This document shows positions 50,309 through 58,192 of a stretch of DNA of 64,000 nucleotides, piece after piece (the stretch's first letter is position 1; each line of letters opens with the position of its first letter). The position numbers and the translations under genes were made by a program. This stretch comes from Thiomonas delicata. Its GTDB lineage: Bacteria; Pseudomonadota; Gammaproteobacteria; Burkholderiales; Burkholderiaceae_C. The notes beneath the pieces were generated by a model. It worked only from the letters and a program-made list of their open reading frames with translations. It was not told the DNA's origin and did no database searches. The stretch is from positions 1,364,523 to 1,428,522 of the forward strand of contig NZ_LT592170.1 in NCBI RefSeq assembly GCF_900088825.1. The letters run 5' to 3'.

Positions 50309-50420
50309 GGTCAGCCTCCAAGTGGGCGCCAAATAAATGGCGATTTTTAAGATCGAAGCGCAATACCATGGGGTTCTGCCTTCTATTGGAAACACAATAT
50401 CGCGCTACATACGGCCTGTC

Positions 50421-50436
50421 TGTGCGGTATCGCACA
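50421..50436 (-). promoter_or_regulatory. Palindromic motif, copy C (upstream of DUF3309 gene)
   Basis: Minus strand: TGTGCG-ATAC-CGCACA followed by GAC; perfect half-sites, 112 bp from the DUF3309 start codon. Confidence 0.55.
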
Positions 50437-50691
50437 TCAATCCAGGCATCGAAGTCCTTCCAGGCGGGCCATGAGCCGATGGGGTGTACGCGCGCAGGGT
50501 GAAGGCTTGCGGTGTGTGAGGGTCTGGGTGAGGGTCGCGGTCCGGACCGTGACTTTGAACCTGAACCGCGAAGTTGCTCCGTCTGTTGTGGAGCAAGGTC
50601 GAGGGAAAGGTTTTATCCATCCCTGCGTGGAAGTGGCACGAAGGGCAAGCGATTGCCACCAAATTGCCACCAACCACGCCAGGAAAGCAAA

Positions 50692-50712
50692 AAGCCCCTG
50701 CACCAGGGGCTT
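50692..50712 (-). terminator. Rho-independent terminator of the displaced tRNA-Pro end
   Basis: Nine-base perfect stem (AAGCCCCTG / CAGGGGCTT) with a 3-base loop; on the minus strand it is followed by T residues (A run at 50688-50691 on the plus strand). It lies 28 bp past the CCA end of the tRNA fragment and is presumably the original tRNA terminator. Confidence 0.8.
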
Positions 50713-50740
50713 CTCGGTCCTTGATATACAAGGATGTTTC

Positions 50741-50787
50741 TGGTCGGGGTGAGAGGATTCGAACCTCCGGCCTCTACGTCCCGAACG
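50741..50787 (-). other. 3' fragment of tRNA-Pro(CGG): attachment site / island junction
   Basis: Read on the minus strand, this is the 3' half of a proline tRNA: anticodon loop TTCGGGA with anticodon CGG, the variable region, the T arm with GGTTCGAATCC, acceptor 3' strand and encoded CCA. Similarity stops at about 50787; the 5' half (D arm and 5' acceptor strand) is absent. Integrases that use tRNA genes leave such displaced 3' ends at the far end of the inserted element. Host DNA is therefore to the left and the element to the right. Confidence 0.85.
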
Positions 50788-51014
50788 CGAACTATTCTCA
50801 AATGAGGCCTGGTTGCAAAAACAGGTGTCTAAACAAAATCAATATCTTACGAGCTTGCAAACGGAATATGCAAGCACTTGCGAGAACTTGCATTGCACTG
50901 AAATTGGCACAGATTTGCCACAGAATTTCTAAAGAGGGATTTTGAGCACGTAGTTGAATCGGTGAATAAACAGCCTTGCTAGACGCTGAGTGTTCATCCT
51001 CTTCTGCTCCTGCC

Positions 51015-51440
51015 ATGACTGCTCCAAAGGCTTCGTCCATCTCTCCATTTGTCGCCGTAACAAAAGAAGCTGCTGCAGCCGCACTGAGCTGCTCCCTACG
51101 CTGGATTGACAAGCTCATCGAGGCAGGTGAGTTGCCTGTACCGACAAAAATCGGTCGCCGGGCATACTGGCACCCCGATGAGTTTTATGGGGCGCTCAGC
51201 GCCAAGCTGTTGCGAGAAACAAATGCTCCTCGATTCTCGGTCAACGAGGTCGACCATGCTGATACGCCGAGCCAACCGATTGAGCCGACAGTCGATGGTC
51301 GGCGAGCGAGAGCGGCCACCGCAACGAAGCTATCCGTTTCTGATGCGAAAGGCCCGCCGCATCGACGACGCTCGGCTTCCCCAGTGGACGCGATGCGTGC
51401 AAAGACGGCCGCCGTTCTTCGAGTCGTTGCGACGCCTTGA
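51015..51440 (+). CDS. AlpA/excisionase-like DNA-binding protein
   Basis: 141 residues from ATG 51015 (a longer frame starts at 50976). The N-terminal half has a MerR/AlpA-type winged helix: VTKEAAAAALSCSLRWIDKLIEAG, then VPTKIGRRAYWHPDEFYGAL. Such proteins regulate excision or early genes of integrated elements. The C-terminal half (from ~85) is Arg/Ala-rich and disordered. It is the first gene after the attachment site, as expected for an element-border regulator. Confidence 0.65.
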   Translation: MTAPKASSISPFVAVTKEAAAAALSCSLRWIDKLIEAGELPVPTKIGRRAYWHPDEFYGALSAKLLRETNAPRFSVNEVDHADTPSQPIEPTVDGRRARAATATKLSVSDAKGPPHRRRSASPVDAMRAKTAAVLRVVATP

Positions 51441-51468
51441 GGGCGATGTAAAAAGAGAACATGAAAAA

Positions 51469-51489
51469 GCGGCCCCAAGTCGGGGCCGC
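51469..51489 (-). terminator. Intrinsic terminator for the minus-strand gene at 51557
   Basis: Perfect 8-bp stem GCGGCCCC/GGGGCCGC, 5-base loop; on the minus strand it is followed by TTTTT (A5 at 51464-51468). Confidence 0.8.
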
Positions 51490-51556
51490 CCAAGAATTAC
51501 ATCAGTCCCAACGCTGGGGCCCCATCACCCTCAGCGGTCGATTCCACCGCCGGCTC

Positions 51557-52207
51557 TCAGTGCAACACAGCACCCGCTGGCACCTGCAGCCGCCCAGCTT
51601 GTCTGACGTCAACATCACTGTCGTGCGTCTTGGGCGGAGGCATGCACGCGACCGCCCACCGCTCCCCGACCTCGAAGCCCGGGACGAGGCTCTCCGGCGA
51701 GTCTTCAAGGCGCTTGAACAATGCGACCATCTCCAGCGTGCGCGTCACGAACTCACCCCCAAGCGGCGCTTCATCGACCCGCTTACGAATGGCTCCCCAC
51801 TGCGCGCTTTCCGGGTCTCCGACGGGCGGCCCGGACGTCACGACGATGACTTGGGGCTTGTCGGCAATCGCGACGGCGATGTTCATTGAGCGCCGTGTTT
51901 CAACCGCTTCGAACAACCAGGCCTTTGCGACCGTGTTCAGCATCGGCACGAGGCACACGACTTGCGTCGATGCGGCTTGCAGCGTGACGATTGCACACAG
52001 AAGACCATCACCATTGCCCGCAATGGCAAGGCCCTGACCCGTCGGCACGAGGCTGCTCTCAAACAGCCGCGCCACGCGGTCCGGTAGCTCGATAAACAGG
52101 GCGTGGCCGTCGTAATGGGGCCTTTGCTTCAGCGTCGTCAGTTCGGCGGCGAACTGCGACGGGTCGAGCAGCAGCCCTAAGCCGATGGAATTTCTCTTCG
52201 TAGGCAT
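51557..52207 (-). CDS. Island hypothetical protein
   Basis: 216 residues from ATG 52207, with a good AGGAGA ribosome-binding site. No family recognised. It looks like a compact alpha/beta cytoplasmic protein: repeated hydrophobic strands (GQGLAIAGNGDGLLCAIVTL, TQVVCLVPML, NIAVAIADKPQVIVVTSG). A terminator lies 68 bp beyond its stop. Arranged tandemly with the XRE-like gene at 52303, possibly co-regulated. Confidence 0.7.
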   Translation of the reverse strand: MPTKRNSIGLGLLLDPSQFAAELTTLKQRPHYDGHALFIELPDRVARLFESSLVPTGQGLAIAGNGDGLLCAIVTLQAASTQVVCLVPMLNTVAKAWLFEAVETRRSMNIAVAIADKPQVIVVTSGPPVGDPESAQWGAIRKRVDEAPLGGEFVTRTLEMVALFKRLEDSPESLVPGFEVGERWAVACMPPPKTHDSDVDVRQAGRLQVPAGAVLH

Positions 52208-52266
52208 TTTTTCTCCTGGGTTGGATGGCCTGCTCTCGTGTAGCGACCGGCGCCCAGACAAAAAAA

Positions 52267-52284
52267 GCGGGCCCGCAGGCCCGC
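52267..52284 (-). terminator. Intrinsic terminator for the minus-strand gene at 52303
   Basis: 7-bp stem GCGGGCC/GGCCCGC with a 4-base loop; the minus strand continues into a T7 run (A7 at 52260-52266). Confidence 0.8.
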
Positions 52285-52302
52285 GAACAAAAGAAGGAAA
52301 AA

Positions 52303-52920
52303 TCAAGACGCCATCAAGCTCCGGTCTTTCCCGGCTGCATGCGCTGCCATGGCTTCATGTTCGTCATGCTGGATGGCCGCACGCTGCAACCAGCGCAGGA
52401 TGTCCGGCAGGAGCGGCAACTCGGCCAGTTCCATCGCCCGATTCTTGCCATAGACCATCACCAGGTAATGCCTGTACTCGTCGGTCAGGTCCGCGACGGA
52501 GTCCGGCACGAGCGCGCGCAGTTTCGGGTCCGTCAGCATCCGCGCAAATTCCCGTTCAATCGTGTCGGTCGGTGACTCGATGCGCGTGGCAAAGTCGCCG
52601 ACCCGGATGTCGCCGGCGAGTAGCCGTGCGGTAATCGGAGGAATGGCCAGGTAGCGCGCGGCCTTCGTCATGAAGGCGCGGTCCCTGACCAGCCTGGAGG
52701 CATGACCGCGTTCGCAGCGTTCAAGCTCCTCCAGGCTGATGCCGAGGACGTGGGCCAAATGGTTGGCGTCATGCCGGCGCCGAGCCGCATCGTCGAGCAC
52801 CCAGCCGATGAGCGGGCCGCCTGGGTGCTGGTAAAGCCGCAACACGCGTTCGGCCGGGGTCTCCGGGGCGACGTATGCGGACGCGTCGAGCGGTGGATGG
52901 AGTGCTGCCTTGTGTTCCAT
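52303..52920 (-). CDS. XRE-like helix-turn-helix protein
   Basis: 205 residues. A helix-turn-helix-like segment (HLAHVLGISLEELERCERGH, ~52-72) is followed by AFMTKAARYLAIPPITARLLAGDI, a layout shared with the divergently transcribed 53148 gene, so the two are probably paralogues. The C-terminal half is helical (EFARMLTDPKLRALVPDSVADL). Likely a regulator in the island. A terminator follows the stop. Confidence 0.65.
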   Translation of the reverse strand: MEHKAALHPPLDASAYVAPETPAERVLRLYQHPGGPLIGWVLDDAARRRHDANHLAHVLGISLEELERCERGHASRLVRDRAFMTKAARYLAIPPITARLLAGDIRVGDFATRIESPTDTIEREFARMLTDPKLRALVPDSVADLTDEYRHYLVMVYGKNRAMELAELPLLPDILRWLQRAAIQHDEHEAMAAHAAGKDRSLMAS

Positions 52921-53147
52921 GGTGATGTCCTGTGTGCACGCAAATCCGTGCGCTTCCTATAGCGACCGTGGTTTCGCGGCATCACAGAGCGTATGGATGC
53001 GGAACCATCCACGCGCAACGTCAAGAGACTGGGCCAGCAGTAATCCGCGAGCTGGAGGCACCGACGCTTGGATGCTGGTGACTACACCTGAAAGGCCAGT
53101 CCTCTGGCGGTCGAAATCGACCCTCCAGAACCCCTCAGGAGTCACAT

Positions 53148-53789
53148 GTGAAAGTCAAGCAAGCCAGGAAAACCAAGGACCTCACCACCTGCACAGAAGT
53201 CAATCCCGCCGAGCCCCAAGTAGCAGAACCCGCACCTCATAAGCCTCACGCTCCCTGGAGCGGTGAGGTCAGCGAGACATTCGCCGTCCGGCCCGGTGGC
53301 CTGCTGATTGCTGCTCTCGTGCAGTGCGCCGCAGAGCGAGGCCAGTCCTTTCCGGAGATGTGTCGTGAACTGGGCTACAGCTACCCGTACCTGAACCTGC
53401 TGATGAGCGGGGTCCGACAGGTCAATCAGATTTCTGACGACTTCGCTCGGGCGTGCGCAGCCTATCTGCGCGTGCCTCGCATGAGTATTTTGATGATGGC
53501 TGGACGCATCACGCAAGCCGACCTGATGGAACCGGGGCTGTATGGCCCGCAGACCATTGAACCGGCGTTTCAAGTCCTGTCAAAGGACGCAGCCTGGGGA
53601 CCGCTCGTGACCGGGGAACTCCGCGACGTTTCGATGGTGTCAAAGTACGCGCTGGTCAAGATGTACGAGAAGGCTGAAGGCAAGAAGCTGCTACCCGAAA
53701 TGGACATCGCGGCGCTACAAACCGAAGTGGTCGCGATGCAGGCTCACATCAGCACGATAAGGGCAGAGCTCGCGGCGAAGAAAGAATAG
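53148..53789 (+). CDS. XRE-like helix-turn-helix protein (paralogue)
   Basis: 213 residues, GTG start. A helix-turn-helix-like region (FPEMCRELGYSYPYLNLLMSGVRQ, ~68-92) is followed by ARACAAYLRVPRMSILMMAGRI, aligning with the 52303 protein. The C-terminus ends in a coiled coil (IAALQTEVVAMQAHISTIRAEL). Divergent from 52303 across a 227-bp shared promoter region, a common regulator-switch arrangement. Followed by a strong terminator. Confidence 0.65.
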   Translation: MKVKQARKTKDLTTCTEVNPAEPQVAEPAPHKPHAPWSGEVSETFAVRPGGLLIAALVQCAAERGQSFPEMCRELGYSYPYLNLLMSGVRQVNQISDDFARACAAYLRVPRMSILMMAGRITQADLMEPGLYGPQTIEPAFQVLSKDAAWGPLVTGELRDVSMVSKYALVKMYEKAEGKKLLPEMDIAALQTEVVAMQAHISTIRAELAAKKE

Positions 53790-53820
53790 AAACTGTCGCG
53801 CGGTCATTGAGCCCATTCAC

Positions 53821-53844
53821 GCCCCCGTACTGCGGGGGCTTTTT
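53821..53844 (+). terminator. Intrinsic terminator after the XRE-like gene
   Basis: 7-bp stem GCCCCCG/CGGGGGC, 5-base loop, then TTTTT; 31 bp after the stop codon at 53789. Confidence 0.9.
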
Positions 53845-53918
53845 GCATCCAATCCAGCGGCGGTGGTGCAGGTCGGCGGGGTGTACCGAGAAGCGCAGCG
53901 ATGCGTGGCGGCCTTGCG

Positions 53919-54041
53919 TTACGGCCGGATGTGCGGCACGCTGCGCAGAGACCACGCATGGCGCAGCCAGGTTTTGCGGAGGTCGCGTGCCAGCACGCAG
54001 AGGGTCAGCGCGAGGGCCAGGATGGCAAGCCAATTCAACAT
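53919..54041 (-). CDS. Small membrane peptide
   Basis: 40 residues: a membrane helix (WLAILALALTLCVLA) followed by an Arg/Trp-rich amphipathic tail (RKTWLRHAWSLR). AGGA lies 8 bases before the ATG. No family recognised; it may be a chance frame, but the composition (helix plus positive tail) is that of real small membrane proteins. Confidence 0.35.
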   Translation of the reverse strand: MLNWLAILALALTLCVLARDLRKTWLRHAWSLRSVPHIRP

Positions 54042-54144
54042 GTAGCAATGTCCTGGTGATGGTTGTCGGAACGGGTGGGGCTCTCGATTTGTCAGGGCAT
54101 TATCAAATCAAACGTCCAGCGTGAACAGCCGCTGCCCCCATGGT

Positions 54145-54810
54145 CTAGCGTCCACGGCGCTTGACAAAGCCCTTTGCCTGTAGCGCGCGCAGCAGACTTG
54201 CTTCCCCTTCGCCCTGCGTAGCTTCCCAGAAATCGGCCCATAGCCGGTAGGTCTTTGTCGAGCGCACCTGTTCGTCCGGTGCCTTGCCATAGCGACCTGC
54301 GGCAACGGCTCGGGCGGCTTCTTGAACGGCCGCCAATGCCGACCGCAAGGGGTCATCGGTCCCTTTGGCATTGGTTGGCATCTGTATTGCCGTGCTGTCG
54401 GTCTTCACGCCAGAGAGCGCATCCTGCAAAGCCCCTAACCTGGTCGCAGACACTGGCATTCCGGCACTGCGCGCAGCGGCTTCACGCACCAGCCGCTGCG
54501 CTTCCTCCAGCCGCCACCCAGGGTCGCGCTCCCTCACCTCATCCTCCAGCCGTTGCCGTTCCGCAGCTTCCCGCGCGGGCCCGCAAATCTTGGCATCAAT
54601 GAAGGCGAGCTCGTCGTCTGACATCTGCTCGCGTAGTGCGGCGGGGATGGATTCGGTGGTCACCGGCAGGCTGCCTACATAGACCTGCCGCGAGTAGCCG
54701 TGCGTGTTGCCGGCAGAGCCCTTGGGCACCCAGACGGAGCGGTAGAGAAGGGCGCGGGCTCGGCGGTGTTTGATGTGCATGGCGACGGCTCTGGTGACAA
54801 GTGATGCCAT
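54145..54810 (-). CDS. Island hypothetical protein
   Basis: 221 residues (an internal Met at 54780 gives 211). The N-terminal block LLYRSVWVPKGSAGNTHGYSRQVYVGSLP is well ordered and looks conserved; the rest is strongly helical and charged (AREAAERQRLEDEVRERD). No catalytic motif recognised. Possible DNA-associated protein of the element. Confidence 0.6.
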   Translation of the reverse strand: MASLVTRAVAMHIKHRRARALLYRSVWVPKGSAGNTHGYSRQVYVGSLPVTTESIPAALREQMSDDELAFIDAKICGPAREAAERQRLEDEVRERDPGWRLEEAQRLVREAAARSAGMPVSATRLGALQDALSGVKTDSTAIQMPTNAKGTDDPLRSALAAVQEAARAVAAGRYGKAPDEQVRSTKTYRLWADFWEATQGEGEASLLRALQAKGFVKRRGR

Positions 54811-54991
54811 GTGTAGCCATCACCGTTCCACACGCCACCGTCGCAGGGTGACCCGGCGTATGGACCCAGCGGCACGAAGCCTGCCAACACGTCGGCACCG
54901 GGCCAATACCTCGTGGCATCGGCGTGGGTGCACCACGGAGATAAACGCGGTGCCTACATGAAGTCCCAACTTCTCTGGACAGGACTTCACC

Positions 54992-55441
54992 ATGCCCGAG
55001 CTTCACACCGCCGCAGTCCCCAGCCGTCTCGTCACCCGTAACGAATTTGGGGCCCTTTGCCCCGAACGGACCCTATCCGCAGAGGAACGAACCTCCGTCG
55101 CCTCCTTGCTGGGCCGCGCCATCCAGGCCGACCTACTCCCCGAGTCGTACTGCACGCGCTCAAAAAAGGAAATCCAAAGCCGTAACCATCACATCTATGA
55201 CGTCCTGCTCGACGATGGACGGGTGACCGCTGTGGTTATCCTCACCCTTGATTTTTGGAAGCACCTGACCAAACTGCGCACCCGGATAGGCAAGGAGTAC
55301 AACCTGCTAAAAGTCGGCGCGGATGGAGCGGTCGAGGTCATCGACATTGATGTGCGTACGTGCGCCAAGCGCGCGAAAAATGCCACGGCATGGGGCGCTT
55401 TACTCAAGGGGCAAGACAAAGACACGTGGCCCCTAAAATAA
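54992..55441 (+). CDS. Island hypothetical protein
   Basis: 149 residues, ATG start. Mixed alpha/beta (NHHIYDVLLDDGRVTAVVILTLDFWKHL, YNLLKVGADGAVEVIDIDV). No family recognised. It ends 60 bp before the HATPase gene. Confidence 0.6.
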   Translation: MPELHTAAVPSRLVTRNEFGALCPERTLSAEERTSVASLLGRAIQADLLPESYCTRSKKEIQSRNHHIYDVLLDDGRVTAVVILTLDFWKHLTKLRTRIGKEYNLLKVGADGAVEVIDIDVRTCAKRAKNATAWGALLKGQDKDTWPLK

Positions 55442-55500
55442 GACCTGTTGCCATATCACGCTAGTGACGCGTGTGCAAAAAGAGAAGGCTGACGCGACGC

Positions 55501-56424
55501 ATGATTTGGAAGATTCTTTTTCCCGTGGAGAGGGCCGTCCTCCTACCTCTTATCTTCAACGCAGAGACGATGCTTCCGTTTTTGGCCGAGGTCGTCGACG
55601 AGCAGCGTGACGCAAAGTGTTCAAAGGTCATTTTCGACTTCAGCAGGTTGACCTTCGTCGAACCGGTTGGTGTCGTTGTCTTATCAAATGTTATTGAGTA
55701 TTTCAAAACGCTGGGTTGCAAGGTCAGCTTCAAGAACCATGCGACGGAGACTGCAGGAACGAAGTTCCTCGATGACTCCCTTTTCTTCGAGCGGTATCTT
55801 GGCAAGAGGATATTTGGTGGCTCCGTTCGCTCTACCACCATGCCGCTCAGGCTCATACATAGCGAACAGGCTCAGGCGTATTTGCTGAGCGACGTTATGC
55901 CGTGGGTTGGTCAGCGTGTGGGAATGAGGCCAGAGTCGCTCGATGGCGTTCGCGTTTCGCTCGAGGAGGTTCTTCACAACGTGCAAGACCACTCTGGGGT
56001 ACGCATCGGGTGCACTTTCGCGCAGTACTTTCCGAAAAAAAATCAAATCCAGATAGCCATTTCCGACTTCGGTGCCGGAATTCCGCGCGTAGTACGAACG
56101 AGAGAGCCGAGCGCTAGTGACTCTGCGGCACTTCGCCTGGCATGCCAAGAGGGCTTCACAACGAAGAGCAATGTGCAGAACCGAGGGGCGGGTTTGCCCA
56201 CTCTCATCAAGTACGTCACTCAGAACAATGGAGGCAATGTGCTCATTGTTTCCGCCCGTGGGAGCCTGTCCGCGGTTCCGAACCCTGCCGGCCCTCCCCC
56301 ATATAAAATTACGGCACGAGCCACAGGGGGGGGCTACCCGGGAACGTTGGTTCGAGTGACGCTTAGAACAGATACGCTAGAGCGGGTCGCATCGGACGCA
56401 GAAGTGGAGCCGTTCTCATGGTAG
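55501..56424 (+). CDS. Fused STAS-like / HATPase protein
   Basis: 307 residues from ATG 55501 (GTG 55471 is an alternative). The N-terminal part (CSKVIFDFSRLTFVEPVGVVVLSNVIEYF) resembles a STAS domain. The C-terminal GHKL ATPase has an N-box (VSLEEVLHNVQDHSG), G1 (SDFGAGIP) and G2 (GAGLPTLIKYV). There is no His-containing dimerisation domain, so it is anti-sigma- or sensor-like, not a classical kinase. It overlaps the next STAS-like gene by 7 bp. Confidence 0.8.
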   Translation: MIWKILFPVERAVLLPLIFNAETMLPFLAEVVDEQRDAKCSKVIFDFSRLTFVEPVGVVVLSNVIEYFKTLGCKVSFKNHATETAGTKFLDDSLFFERYLGKRIFGGSVRSTTMPLRLIHSEQAQAYLLSDVMPWVGQRVGMRPESLDGVRVSLEEVLHNVQDHSGVRIGCTFAQYFPKKNQIQIAISDFGAGIPRVVRTREPSASDSAALRLACQEGFTTKSNVQNRGAGLPTLIKYVTQNNGGNVLIVSARGSLSAVPNPAGPPPYKITARATGGGYPGTLVRVTLRTDTLERVASDAEVEPFSW

Positions 56425-56720
56425 TGAAGGTTATGGACCATGTGAGGACCGCATCCTCCTACGAGGATGGAGATGTCATCTTTCGTCTCATCCTTCCACC
56501 GGTAATGGAAGGACAGCGCGTTGAAGTCGATTTCACGGGCATTACGTCAGTGCCATCTGCGTTTGTAAATGCTGCATTTGTCCGCTTGCTGGAACAGGTT
56601 TCTCTGGAGCGGGCCCGGGAAGTGCTGACTTTCGTCCAGTCAACCCGGCAAATAAATGAGCTTATTCGAAGTCGCTTCGAATTTGTGGAGCAAGAAAAGA
56701 AGCGGTTGGCCGGGGTATGA
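56418..56720 (+). CDS. STAS-like DUF4325 protein
   Basis: 100 residues fitting the DUF4325 STAS-like family: DGDVIFRLILPPVMEGQRVEVDFTGITSVPSAFVNAAFVRLLEQ, the pattern of an anti-sigma-antagonist fold. The Ser after the SVP turn sits where STAS proteins are phosphorylated. DUF4325 proteins are regularly encoded beside GHKL ATPases, supporting partner switching between the two. Confidence 0.8.
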   Translation: MVVKVMDHVRTASSYEDGDVIFRLILPPVMEGQRVEVDFTGITSVPSAFVNAAFVRLLEQVSLERAREVLTFVQSTRQINELIRSRFEFVEQEKKRLAGV

Positions 56721-57016
56721 GTACCCCAGGCATGTCCACGGGCAAGAAGGTCGACTACCTGGTTGCTCTTCGTGTTGGGTGCGGATTCTCTAGCTGCGGT
56801 GGCACACCCATTGTAAGTACGGCGAGCCTGAAAGATTCATCGACGGCGCATGGTCAGCGAAGGTCCGCGCGCAACCTATTGGGTGAGGGCAGGCGCCGCC
56901 GCGCTAGGACGCTGTGTGGCCGGCTCCAATGGGCCGACGTCAATGGCGCGTTGAACCGCAGCAATCCACAGCGCATCGCTTGCCTCTTGGCCAAGTTGTT
57001 GCGAGTGGAATGTTGA
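56717..57016 (+). CDS. Short Cys-containing protein coupled to the STAS gene
   Basis: 99 residues. Its ATG overlaps the STAS-like gene's stop (ATGA), suggesting a third partner. The start region VDYLVALRVGCGFSSCGGTPIV has a CxxxxC pair like the N-terminus of some HNH endonucleases. The second half (from ~50) is Arg-rich and looks like translated non-coding DNA, so the gene is probably truncated or frameshifted. Function call not supportable. Confidence 0.4.
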   Translation: MSTPGMSTGKKVDYLVALRVGCGFSSCGGTPIVSTASLKDSSTAHGQRRSARNLLGEGRRRRARTLCGRLQWADVNGALNRSNPQRIACLLAKLLRVEC

Positions 57017-57037
57017 CAGCTATGGAACAGGACCGGC

Positions 57038-58192
57038 TCAAATGAAGCTAGCTCCCTGCGCGTCGAGTAAGGCGCTGTAATTTCCAAGATGATGCTGCCA
57101 CAAGGAATCCGCGTTTTCTTCATCTGGTGCAGGCACTGCCTCAAGTGAGTACAGTTTTCCGCACTGCACATAGTTCAGGTACGGGGTAGCATTGTTCACG
57201 CTTGGGCCTTGAGCCAGGTAGCTGGTGTCGATGTTCTGACCGAGGTAACCTGCTGCAGCCTCTGCCCCATGCTTTACGACATCGGCGAGGCCGTCTCGCA
57301 GAGTGGCTACTGAGGACTCCACGCACGCGGCTACCGTTTTCAGTATGGCGTTCTTCCGTGCGAGCCAACTGTCAATCGGGTTGTTGATGACCTCATCGGG
57401 AAGGTCCAGTGCCAATGGAGTTTGCGGGACCCAGTCCCGCGAATTGTTGACGCAAATGGCCAAGCCGATGTTCCCGGCAGCTTGCGCAAAGTCGTGCCCA
57501 TACTGCCAATTGCCTGGTTTTGGTTGCGCAAACACATAGGACTTGTAGTTGAACTCTTTAGTCTCCAGTGCGTGTGCTAGCGCGTCAGTTCCTCCGCTGC
57601 TATGCAGCAACAGCGAGTGCAACAGCGTCGCAATGGCCGCTCCTTGGCTATGACCGCAGATTAGTATGTTGCAACCCCGAGGGAGTTGCTGAAGCTTCTT
57701 CAGAATGCCAATGTCTTTGTGATACAGCAGAACCAGCGCACTCCATAAAAACCCCAAATGGACGCCCGATTTTTCGGAATTGCTTGGTTTCACCGTCGCG
57801 TACGACAGGTTGCCCAACGGCGGACCGGCCGCAGTTAGGGGAAAGGATGCATTGCACTGCACGGTCGTTGCCAAGGCATCGTCCAGCATGCTGGAAACAG
57901 TCCCAACCGTGCCCCGGATGACGATTGCGTAGGAACCGGATGCGCCGGTGCTCGCACTATTGCGCCAACCGGCCCATGCATTGTTGAAGGGGCCAACACC
58001 ATCTTGCGTTCCACCGAATCGCGATGGTTCGGGCGATGCAGGGTTCTGCGTCAGGCTCGCGAAATCGAGCGTCCACGACGTAGGAGGGGGCGGGAGAGGG
58101 GCGGGAGCAGGCAGTCCGTTCCCGTTGAGCTGCATGCACAGATTCAATGCATCGCGCGCTTCTTGAAACTGATAGCCGGAAGAAAATGCCAT
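57038..58192 (-). CDS. Class 3 lipase-like hydrolase
   Basis: 384 residues from ATG 58192. The nucleophile elbow reads CGHSQGAAIATLLH (GxSxG), with plausible Asp (NSRDWVPQ) and His (LWQHHLG) of a class-3 lipase triad. No signal peptide. A proline-rich segment (APAPLPPPP) lies near residue 30. Substrate unknown. In a mobile element it could be a secreted phospholipase effector or an abortive-infection enzyme; neither is demonstrated. Confidence 0.8.
   Translation of the reverse strand: MAFSSGYQFQEARDALNLCMQLNGNGLPAPAPLPPPPTSWTLDFASLTQNPASPEPSRFGGTQDGVGPFNNAWAGWRNSASTGASGSYAIVIRGTVGTVSSMLDDALATTVQCNASFPLTAAGPPLGNLSYATVKPSNSEKSGVHLGFLWSALVLLYHKDIGILKKLQQLPRGCNILICGHSQGAAIATLLHSLLLHSSGGTDALAHALETKEFNYKSYVFAQPKPGNWQYGHDFAQAAGNIGLAICVNNSRDWVPQTPLALDLPDEVINNPIDSWLARKNAILKTVAACVESSVATLRDGLADVVKHGAEAAAGYLGQNIDTSYLAQGPSVNNATPYLNYVQCGKLYSLEAVPAPDEENADSLWQHHLGNYSALLDAQGASFI

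Larger units (their letters stand above)
50309..50740. other. Non-coding region next to the island junction
   Basis: 432 bp holding the palindrome at 50421-50436 and the tRNA terminator at 50692-50712. A 7-bp stem (TTGCTCC/GGAGCAA) near 50575-50597 is also seen. Frames crossing here are not credible genes. Confidence 0.5.

Noticed and set aside
50574-50945. Plus-strand frame across the terminator and tRNA fragment
   Set aside because: It is translation of the terminator and the tRNA 3' end (the GERIRTSGLYVPN signature seen whenever such tRNAs are translated).
53863-54045. Plus-strand frames after the terminator at 53821
   Set aside because: They lie directly behind a strong terminator; the opposite strand offers a more protein-like 40-aa frame.
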